The notes under the pieces are model-generated. The model made no database searches. It saw only the letters and a list, made by a program, of their open reading frames with translations, and had not been told where the DNA came from. A stretch of DNA of 64,000 nt from Atherix ibis (Eukaryota; Arthropoda; Insecta; Diptera; Athericidae): the NCBI GenBank assembly GCA_958298945.1, contig OY282610.1:66089088-66153087 (forward strand). The letters are read 5' to 3'. Shown in pieces: positions 34,644 through 43,255 of the stretch. Every line of letters begins with the position of its first letter. Positions within the stretch are counted from its first letter, which is position 1. The position numbers and the translations under genes are program-made.

Positions 34644-35860
34644 CGAGGTCTGTTAAAAAAGTATCGCGAATTTTGAATTTCTGCGGGTTACGTATATTCG
34701 ATTTTCGATTTTTTTTATGGCGTTATATTGCTACTCATGTCTCTCACTAATGCTGACAAGTTCGGCCATTTTGAATATTCAGTTAATTTTTGACAGCTGC
34801 TTTGCTTGCACGTGTTTTGGCTCGTCTTCGATTTTTTGCCCATTCCAAAAAATGGATCAAAGAATCTTTATCAAATTTTGTGTGAAAAACAAAATTAATT
34901 GCACGGACGCAATCCGAATGGTGAAGCTACCTTGGATCGAAGCAACGTTTATCGGTGGTAAAAAATGTTCTCAGAGGGCCGAGAAGATGTGAACGCCGAA
35001 TAGCGTGTCGGACGTCCGAGCACGTCAACAACAGACGAAAACATTGATGAAGTGAAGAAAATAGTATTGGCCAATCGTCGAATCACCGTTACGGGTCGCC
35101 ACGAAATTCGTACCAAAATTGCTCAATTTCGACCAAAAATAGCATCGCATTAACATTGCTAAGGTGCTATATGAATCTGTCCGCGACGACCCAAATTTGC
35201 TCCAGAGGGTCATAATTCGTGACGAATCATGGGTTTATGGTTATGACGTGGAAACCAAAGCTCAATCATCCCAATGGAAGCTGCCGCACGAGCCAAGACC
35301 GAAAAAAGCGCACCAAGTTCGGTCGAATGTAAGGGTTTTGCTTACAGTTTTCTTCGATTGCAGGGGCATGGTGCATCGTGAGTTCTTACTACAGGGTAGA
35401 ATGGTCAATAAGAAATATTATCTGCAAGTTATGCGCAAGTTGCGCGAAGCAATCCGCCAGAAACGCCCGGATTTTTTGGAAGAACAAACCATGATAACGC
35501 CCCTGCTCATGCATCGTTGCTTGTGCGCGAATTTTTGGCCAAAAACAACATAATAATAATGTCGCAGCCACCGTATTCCCCAGATCTGGCCCCCTGTGAC
35601 TTTTTCTTGTTCCCGAAACTGAAGAGCCCCATGAAAGGACGACGCTACGCTACGATTGAGGAGATAAAGACGGCATCGAAGGAGAAGCTGAACAAGATCA
35701 CAAAAAATGATTTTTTGAAGTGCTTCGAGGATTGGAAAAAACGTTGGCAAAAGTTTATAATATCTGGTGGGGATTACTTTGAAGGGGCAAAATAGATATT
35801 CATGCATAAATAAATTATTTTTGAAAAAACACAAAATTTTCGATACTTTTTGAATAGACC
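34644..35860 (+). mobile_element. Mariner copy C, same family as copies A and B
   Basis: The left end reads cgaggtctgttaaaaaagta after a TA (34642-34643). The right end, reverse-complemented, reads ggtctattcaaaaagtatcg and abuts TA at 35861-35862, so its last few bases are missing. At about 1.2 kb it is near full length, with the transposase on the plus strand. It sits in the C-terminal tail of a DD41D-family remnant, a nested arrangement. Confidence 0.92.
34852..35795 (+). pseudogene. Mariner transposase pseudogene (copy C)
   Basis: The start at 34852 gives MDQRIFIKFCVKNKINCTDA (first helix-turn-helix) through FIGGKKCSQRAEKM to a premature stop. The second helix-turn-helix is partly deleted: about 85 bp between RITV and the KLLNF region are missing. 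The catalytic half is well kept: RDESWVYGYDVETKAQSSQW has the first aspartate but R for G before it. The block up to VNKKYYLQVMRKLREAIRQK follows. A deletion destroys the second catalytic motif, since where HHDN is expected the frame shifts after the PDFLEEQT segment. The last frame gives LVREFLAKNN, YSPDLAPCDFF and a C-terminus ending GGDYFEGAK with a stop at 35793-35795. Confidence 0.92.
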
Positions 35861-35862
35861 TA

Positions 35863-36737
35863 TGCAAAGGTTAGGCCATACAATAAAGTTTACACCTGAA
35901 TTTATATTGTATTTTACTTAATTTTAATGTCCTTCTAATCGTAAGCATACTGTTTGGTAACTAAAACTCCTATTATTAATAAACTTGTTGATGGAAAAAA
36001 TTACTTATCAAATACCCAAAAGAAAATTGTTAAACTTTATTCACCCCCCTTCCCCCCACCCCAAGTTAAGATACTGAAATAAAAATAATAAAAAAAACTT
36101 TAATCAATACTATCAATTGAGAATATTATCCAAAAACATTCGCTAGCGTTGCTTGTATTAATTTTGAGTCAGACTGTAATAAAATATGATGAAAATGGCA
36201 ATAATATAACGTCATCAGTTCAAATTAGTAATATTTGGTCAAGTCGCCCATTTTTATAGCCATACTTTATATTTCAAAAAAATAAAATCCCATAAAAAAA
36301 GATACAAACTAAATATGTTAAGTGTGCTTACAATCTTCTAAAAGTTAACAAAAGCAAAAATACACACATACACACGCAAAAATTTGATTTTTTTATATAT
36401 TTTTTTGGATTATCCACTTATCGTCTCTATAGAAGTCAGCAAAATCATCGGATAATCTTTAATCATTTACTAAAAAGAAGAAGTTGATGAACTCTGAAAA
36501 GACAAATTGAGAATTCCTGAAATGATTTTGTAATCAATTCCAAAGCTATGCAAGGTCAACAAACATTTGCACAAAGACTGTGTGTATTATTAGAGAAGAT
36601 GGTTGATTTTTTGGGGATTTTTTGCCTTTTCCCCATAAATATCCAGTTTTTTGTGTGTTGCAAATTTTATTTTCTAGAAGTTATTGTACTTTTACAATAA
36701 GAATCTTTATCATAAAAATAACACAGTCAGATAAATA
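35863..36737. other. Non-coding stretch
   Basis: No gene or repeat recognised between mariner copy C and the next mariner. Confidence 0.45.
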
Positions 36738-37996
36738 CGTAGGCTACTATATATATTTCTGGCCTAGGCAACACTAAGTGTTGCCAGGTGCGATCTGACA
36801 TTTCCATTGGAAAGTTTGACATTTTTTAGCATAAACGTACTCAGAACGTTTTGACGTACGACTATCATTTGTGTTGTTTACAGTGACTTGAAAAAATCAA
36901 TTTGGCAAAAAAATGGAATTAACTCGTGAACATTTTCGTGCGATCATTTTTCACAACTTTCGACGTGGATTATCACGACAAGAGTGCATCGATGAACTTA
37001 AATCTTTGTATGGCTATGAAGCACCATCCTATAGCACTGTGAAAAACTGGTACAACGAATTCAATCGTGGCCGACGCTCGCTCAAAGACGAATTCCGTGA
37101 AGGTCGTCCAAAAACAGCCGTTGTTCCAGAAAACATCGATGCCGTACGTGAACTGATAATGCAAGACCGTCATGTGACATACCGTGAGATAGAGGCATGC
37201 CTAGGCATTTCTCCCACCAGCATACATTCGATATTGCATGAACACCTGGCCGTAAAAAAGGTTTGTTCTCGTTGGATCCCGCACAATTTGACAATCGCTC
37301 AAAAAAAGGCTCGTGTGGATTGGTGTAAAGAAATGCTGAAAAAATACGATCGCGGTGCTTCAAAAGACGTTTATAAGATCGTCACAGGTGACGAATCATG
37401 GATCTATGCGTATGAGCCCGAAACAAAACAGCAATCGACCGTGTGGGTCTTCCAAGACGAGTCAAATCCAACGAAAGTTGTTCGTGGAAGAAGCACTTCG
37501 AAGCAAATGGTCGCTTGTTTCTTTGGCAAAACTGGTCATGTGGCGACTGTTCCGCTTGTGCAACGTAGGACGGTCAATTCTGAGTGGTACACCACCATTT
37601 GTTTGCCTGAAGTCTTCGGAGAAATTCGAAAAACGAACAAGAGAAGTCGAATCATTGTGCACCATGACAATGCGAGCTCTCACACATCGGCTCAAACCAG
37701 CGCCTTTTTGACCGGACAAAACGTCGAATTGATGGGTCATCCTCCGTACAGCCCTGACTTGGCACCCAATGACTTCTTTTTAATTTTCGTCGCCAGAAGA
37801 TGCTGTTGAAGCATTCAAAAACCATGTTTTGGAGGTGTCTCAATCGGAGTGGAAAAAGTGCTTCGAAAATTGGTTTGAGCGCATGCAAAAGTGTATAAAT
37901 CTTGATGGAGAATATTTTGAAAAACAATAAAACCTTTTTCGTTGATAAATATTCGCATTTTCATTATTAGGCCAGAAATATATATAGTAGCCCACG
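36738..37996 (+). mobile_element. Nearly intact mariner with 29-bp terminal inverted repeats
   Basis: The left repeat (36738-36766) begins cgtaggctactatatatatt and the right repeat (37968-37996) is its reverse complement with one difference (a/g at the fourth base). TA lies outside both ends (36736-36737 and 37997-37998). Total length is 1259 bp, normal for a mariner. A long open transposase frame fills it on the plus strand, with a single visible lesion. Compared with all other elements here this is the youngest-looking, but it is present once, so recent activity is inferred from its condition only. Confidence 0.95.
36913..37930 (+). pseudogene. Mariner transposase, DD34D, with one small deletion near the C-terminus
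   Basis: The enzyme would cut and paste its own element at TA sites. From the start at 36913 the frame is open for 298 codons. Residues 1-120 form the two helix-turn-helix DNA-binding region (GLSRQECIDEL; VTYREIEACLGIS). The linker motif WIPHNL (residues 121-126) stands for the usual WVPHEL. The catalytic triad is D160 (GDESW), D252 (HHDN) and D287 (SPDLAPND), and the spacing of 34 residues between the last two is canonical DD34D. After DFFL a small deletion of about a dozen codons' worth of expected sequence shifts the frame and gives a stop at 37807-37809. In the next frame the normal C-terminus resumes with SSPEDAVEAFKN and continues to GEYFEKQ and a stop at 37928-37930. Because everything else is intact, this lesion is probably recent. 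Whether the shortened protein keeps activity cannot be told. Confidence 0.93.
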
Positions 37997-38352
37997 TATG
38001 GTAACTGATTGGGGAACAAATGATATTTATAAAACACTGTTTTATAGTTTAAGATTTGATTTTGCAATCGTAGTTAGCGCAAGAGCCTCTCAAAAGTATT
38101 ACAGTAAAGATACTCCTCAAAATTGGTAGCTATTCGAATCAGTCGCAATCTAAACTAAACTAACAGTTAAAGGTGTAATAGGAATTCATGATAAATAAGG
38201 ATCACAATTAGGGTTCAGTGACAATTATAATCAAAACTAGTATCACATGTACTGACATAATAGTTGCACTTACTGTAATACTTCCAAACAAAGTATTTGA
38301 CTATAGAAGCACAGCTATAAAAAAATGTAAAGCATCGACTAATCGTCAGCAG

Positions 38353-38640
38353 GGAACGAAGCTTCGAGACAGTGGCTAGATGGCAGCGTCACTGGAATTT
38401 GTCAATTAAAGGAAGATGGACGTGGCACGGAAGACGCCATGCGAAAGTTGATCACTATATGACCAAGTTTCTGAAAGGGAATGGATGCTTAAGGGCATAT
38501 CTATATCGCTTTGGGGTAGAATTTGATGTGATATGCTCTAATTGATGACCCATTATCGAAGATGTGGAAGATGTCTTTTTCCACTGTCAAAAATTGTCCC
38601 AGAAACGCATCTTGACACAAATTATATTGTCGCAAGCATG
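38353..38640 (+). pseudogene. LINE C-terminal domain fragment (R1-like)
   Basis: Plus-strand translation gives ETVARWQRHWNLSIKGRWTW, then HMTKF-like YMTKFLKGNGCLRAYLYRFG, and after two stops EDVEDVFFHCQKL. This is the cysteine/histidine-containing tail downstream of the reverse transcriptase in R1-like LINEs (RWQxxWxxSxxGRWT, FLSGHGCFRxYLxRFG, CxxCxxxEDAEHVFFxCPRF). One zinc-binding cysteine pair is lost in the stop-containing stretch. No reverse transcriptase block is seen directly upstream. A second fragment of the same kind follows at 39020. Confidence 0.82.
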
Positions 38641-39019
38641 CTGTAATGCGGTAGTTGCATACGAATCCCGAGCAATTAAGAAGCTCTGCCAGTAAGAAAG
38701 AATGATAAAAGGGCAGCCTGCAGCCTAAATATGAAAATAGACTTAATGTACGTCTACTACCCATAAAGTAATACCTTCTGACTCATAATTGAAGAAAAGA
38801 AAGGAAGATTTTAGTGGGTAAAATTCCCGCACACTGTAGGGATTGGTATCTTTACAGCTTCTTTCGAAGATTCTCCCCTAACTAGGGTTTCAAAAATTTA
38901 GTTATACTTACAATTATAATCGTTGTCGCTATAATAACAAAGATTATACCACCCCCGGAAGCATACATACATAAATATATAATGATAGCAATGTCACCTC
39001 TAATGCAGAATCTTGGGGG
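38641..39019. other. Spacer between two LINE fragments
   Basis: No clear coding block. It may be LINE 3' sequence that has decayed beyond recognition. Confidence 0.4.
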
Positions 39020-39480
39020 ACCTCGATAAAGTATTCAAGTCAATGCTTCTCTATACTGCACCAATTTGGGTGGTTACGTTTAGGAGAGCAATCTACATAT
39101 CGAGAGCTGTATCAGAAGACGTGTGTGTGATGATCGAAATGACGACGAATGCTGTACCGGCATAGGAATCGGAGAAACGCAGTGGCCCTATGCGAGGCTT
39201 ATGTGAAAGAAAAAAACGATTCCAACCGTCGCTGGAAAGCTGCGTTTGATGGCAAATGGACTCATTTTTATGGTACATCCATAGGTGGATAAACTTTATA
39301 GTGAAAGTATCGCTACTACCTATCACAATTATTGACAGGATATGTGTGTTTTTTGGACGTACTAATCGGTCTTATCTGGGATATAAGTGTTTTCGGGCTT
39401 TAGATGGGACAATAGCCCAATATACCCTTGCTGCGACGCAGTAGTAAAGAGTGCTGAACACATCTTCTTTTACTGGTCCA
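39020..39480 (+). pseudogene. LINE fragment: region from the reverse-transcriptase end to the C-terminal domain (R1-like)
   Basis: Plus-strand pieces in order are KVFKSMLLYTAPIWVV (the VLLYGAPIW motif after the polymerase thumb), RRAIYISRAVSEDVCVMI (the RxxxAYRTVSxEAxxVI connector), RRWKAAFDGKWTHFYGT (the W-rich start of the C-terminal domain) and ECTEHIFFYWSTF (degraded EHVFFxCxxF). Frameshifts separate them. The block order is right for one element. It overlaps in content with the fragment at 38353-38640, so two LINE copies were inserted here in the same orientation. Confidence 0.78.
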
Positions 39481-40950
39481 CATTCCAAAAGTAAAAAGTA
39501 TATTGACAGGCTCGTGTCACCAGAAAACATTGTACTCCTGATAGTGGACTGGCGGACGGCTAAGGAGGCTTGTTAATATCTTCGCTATAATAGTACTAAA
39601 AAGATTGTCTATGCCACATTTCTTAGTTGTTTTATTTGGAACAAAAAAAACATATCACTTTTCCTGAAAAACCCTCTATAACGAAAAAAAACCATATATT
39701 CATAAAAGATGCGACAATTTAAGAAAAATCATAATTCTGATCAAAACATTAACAATTCTTTAAAAAAAAGTCCCAATTAAATTTTAAGACGAGTCGTAAA
39801 CCTTGACTAAAATCTATGACATAACATAGATACTGTTTGAGCACCCCATAATAATAGGCATAAGTCGCTCACAAAATGTCATAGTAAAAGTTTGCCTAAA
39901 ATACCATTTTCAGATTTTTATAACATTACTTTCGAGGTAACAATATTAATAATTTCTCTTATTTCCAAAATGGCACAATAAAAGACCTCCACAACACCAA
40001 AACTAATCTCACCAGTACCTACGTAATAAAGTTTAGTATTAAACAAATCCATTTTTATACGTAGACTAATCAAAATAAAATTGTCTGATTTCAAAATTGT
40101 ATAAATTAATTATTGTTATTTAGATAAAAGCGATGATTGAAAAACGTAATTTAAGGTCTTTTACTTTTCCATAAAATTTTGACAGAAACAAAAACAAAAC
40201 GACATCATCCTTTTTTGTTGATATCTAAAAGGGGACTCACCATCTGCTCATAATAGTAACTACTGAAAACTATCCGATAAGGTTACTCACAGCGATGTGA
40301 ACGGTTAAAGTGTTATTCAGTATCACTTCCTAATTTGTAAAATATTTATTTTCATTTTTATTTACAATCTTTTGACCATTATTTGCTAATATTATAACAT
40401 GATCCATCTTAGTTATTTGATATTTAATAATTTATCAAGTTGAGAGAAACAAAATTGATTATCATAAAATTTTGGTTGATTCAATGCTAACAGCAAATGT
40501 GTAGCCTCATTGATTTAAACTTGAATTTAGAGAATTTTATATAAAGTAAGTTAAAATTGAGCTTTTCCGAAAAGATTGTTGACTTTTCAGGTTGTTCATT
40601 TGTACAAGTACTACACAGATAGCAACTTAACGAGACTAGACCTTACAAATAACAGAAGGAATTGTCAGTAATAATTTAAATTTAGACTTTTTTTTATATA
40701 ATTGAAGGAATAATATTATTAGGACGGAGGTTATTAGCAAAAAATTCCTACCCGAATAGATATGAAGAGTAAGCCAATGCCGTAAGTTGTGCAGAGGATA
40801 TGAGACAACTTGCAAAATATGAAATTATAGGTGAGCACGGTATGACCAAACTGAATTTTTAGAATTGGGGAAAAAGGCTAAAAAGATGTCATTGGATGAC
40901 CATGCTTATTGTTTGGCGCTGAAGCTGCCATCTAGGGAGCAGTTGAAGTA
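39481..40950. other. AT-rich non-coding stretch
   Basis: No gene or repeat recognised. A short frame just before mariner copy D (from 40865) reads GKKAKKMSLDDHAYCLALKL and has no match I can name. Confidence 0.4.
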
Positions 40951-41790
40951 CGAGGTCTGGTCAAAAAGTAGAGCGAATTTTGAATTTTCGCGGGTTACGT
41001 ATATTCGATTTTCGATTTTTTTGTGGCGTTATGTTAATACTAATGTCTTTCACTTATGCCGACAAGTTCGGCCATTTTGAATATGTTCAGGTAATTTTTG
41101 ACAGCTGCTTTGCTTGCACGTATTTTGGCTCGTCTTCGATTTTTGCCCATTCCAAAAAATTGATCAAAGAATCTGTTTCAAGAAAAAGTCACAGAAGGGG
41201 GGGGGGCAGTTCTGGGGAATACGGTGGCTGAGGCATTATTAGTGTGTTGTTTTTGGCAAAAAATTCGCGCACAAGCAATTGTTATCATGGTGCAAAATCC
41301 AATTTTTGTTCTTCCACAAATCCGGGCATTTCTGGCGGATTGCTTCGCGCAACCTTATTGACCGTTCTACCCTGTGGCAAGAACTCATGATGCACCACGC
41401 TCCTGCAATCGAAGAAAACTCTAACCAAAAACTTCACATCCGACTGAACTTCGCGCCGTTTTTCCGGTCTTGGCTGGTGCGGCAGCTTCCATTAAGATGA
41501 TTGAGCTTTGGTTTCCACGTCATAACCATAAACCCATGATTCGTCACCAGTTATAATCCTCTGGAGAAAATTTGGGTCGTCGTGGAGAGAGTCCAACAGC
41601 TCCTTAGCAATGTTATTAGAAGACGAGCCAAAACACGTGCAAGTAAAGCAGCTGTCAAAAATTAACTGAATATTCAAAATGGCCGAACTTATCGGTATAA
41701 GTGAGAGACATGAGTACCAACATAACGCCACAAAAAACCTAGAAAATCGAATATACGTAACGCACAGAAATTCAAAATTCGTGATACTTT
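40951..41790. mobile_element. Mariner copy D: fold-back derivative with two 5' ends
   Basis: The left end (from 40951, after TA) starts cgaggtctggtcaaaaagta and continues with the 5' leader of this mariner family up to the ctcgtcttcg region near 41130. The right end (about 41614-41790), reverse-complemented, is again the 5' leader, not the 3' end. The element therefore has inverted arms of about 175-180 bp, both derived from the N-terminal side. The core between the arms is minus-strand transposase debris. The outermost right bases are degraded and no TA duplication is clear there. A run of ten or more G occurs near 41198. Confidence 0.85.
41166..41625 (-). pseudogene. Mariner transposase remnant in the core of copy D
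   Basis: Minus-strand blocks are NIAKELLDSLHDDPNFLQRI and GDESWVYGYDVETKAQSS near 41500-41615 (first catalytic aspartate present), then pieces of the RPKK to PQGR stretch. The second catalytic region is at about 41285-41345, truncated before HHDN is complete, and a short piece of the CDFF region lies near 41185-41230. The DNA-binding half is missing: the leader joins NIAKELL directly at 41625-41630. Several deletions; inactive. Confidence 0.85.
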
Positions 41791-42633
41791 TCGTACACTG
41801 GGCTATATAGCGAAATATTGATTGGCCACAAGAAAAGGAATATTGATTATAAGTAAAGCAACATGTCCTCACGGATATTTTTCCAAAAAATTACCCGGAC
41901 TTGTTTCGAAATTTGGTAGCTTCTGTTGCAAATATTGTAATAAACGTCATCACCGATAAATTATCAGTAAATATGGCCGCTCTGGATGTGAATTATTCTG
42001 TATATTTTACGTGGCATACCTACACTATTTCTTTGGGACACCTCGATTCCCGTGGTACCCTTTTATGTTTTAAGAGTTCTAAGGTTTGAACTGCGCTTTC
42101 AGACCTATGGCCAGGAACCTTGTAAATTCCTAGCTATCGCTCGGACTTTATTTTGTACCATGCAATTTACAGTATCACATCGAGACAATCACAGCATATC
42201 CTCTGTCGGATATCTTATTTTGCCCCTTGTTAGCTATATTTCTGTTTTTCCCATCTTTGGGATGATAAGCTGATATATACTTAATATCTCACCCCGCTCT
42301 AGATAAGAATAATTCCGTTTTGTTAACGTGATATACCGATCATGAGATATGATACCACGAGTCGCCTACGACCATAGGGATTGAGATTACGCTCAATCAA
42401 AGCACCACAATTACTGGCAGTTAACAGTCAGTAACCAGTTACAAGCTCATTACTCTAACTGTATATGACGAGGCCTATCTAAACCGCTGCTGTCATAAGC
42501 ATTGACAACGCCCGAGATATTTACCAGGATCTCCCACCAGCGATTCGTAGACCGTACCCGCAATATGGGTATTAACTACAGCCACCACGTTGCTGCCTAA
42601 AGCGCCTCACCATTGTCGAGGTGTTGTAAGACT
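41791..42633. repeat. Region containing a decayed copy of the 42634-42782 fold-back
   Basis: The stretch 42030-42135 resembles 42634-42745. Shared phrases are cgattcccgtggtacc, gttttaagagt, ggtttg and ccttgtaaattc or tcttgtaaattc. The right arm here is degraded. The remainder, 42140-42630, has no recognised content. Confidence 0.6.
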
Positions 42634-42782
42634 ATGGGGCACCCCGATTCCCGTGGTACCAATTTTTGTTTTAAGAGTACTTCGGTTTGTACTCCTCTTA
42701 TTAAGCTATGGTAAAGAATCTTGTAAATTCTTAACCATAGCTTAAAACAAAAATTGGTACCATGGGAATCGGGGTGCTCCAT
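42634..42782. repeat. Three-stem fold-back (cloverleaf-like inverted repeat)
   Basis: The outer arms are 42634-42672 and 42744-42782, 39 bases each with two mismatches; the left contains gcaccccgattcccgtggta. Inside lies a second hairpin of about 18 bp, taagctatggtaaagaat (42702-42719) against 42727-42744, and a third small one, gagtac...gtactc, at about 42675-42694. The DNA or an RNA copy could form a three-way junction. It is probably a fold-back transposon; no coding sequence is seen. Confidence 0.8.
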
Positions 42783-42959
42783 TGGCACGTGGCACCGCTA
42801 AGCCAGGTCAGATACGCGGATTTATTTATAAAAGAGAAATAAATAGATAGAAGTGTAAGAGCTGTTGTATCCTCGTAGACAGCTGTATCTGTAAATATTG
42901 GGAGTACAAATGGTTAGCCGCCATTTTTTTTTCTTCAAAACTTGAGGCTTTATGCTGAA

Positions 42960-43255
42960 AAAATGTTTTAAAGTGTTGTCAAAAAAACTGCTCAGCTTTT
43001 GAGGTGATCTACAAATCGACCCAATTTTTGGTTTCTTCATAAAATTGGAATTGCTGCTCAGCCAGGCCTCGCGTCATCGATCGGAAGAGGTAATAGTCAG
43101 AAGGAGCGAAGTCTGGAGAATATGTTCCATTTCGGTGTTTCCAAATAATTTTTAACCACCTTAGCAACATGTGGCCTAGCATTGTCGTGTTGCAAAATCA
43201 CTTTGTTGTGCCTCTGCTCGTATTGTGGCCGTTTTTTTCGAAACGACGGTTTCCT
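42960..43255 (-). pseudogene. Mariner transposase fragment, distinct DD34D lineage
   Basis: Minus-strand translation gives KKRPQYEQRHNKVILQHDNA with ARPHVAKVVKNYLETPKWN (second catalytic aspartate in QHDN), then SPDFAPSDYYLFRSM (third aspartate) and RGLAEQQFQFYEETKNWVDL, followed by an in-frame stop. These match a mariner group different from the others in this window (typical phrases LQHDNARPHVAK and YHLFRSMxHGLAxQxF). A small deletion and a frameshift separate the two catalytic blocks. No terminal repeats could be located. Confidence 0.83.

Noticed and set aside
36973..37927. Several long frames on both strands within the 36738-37996 mariner
   Set aside because: They are antisense or shifted readings of the well-supported transposase and carry no motif of their own.
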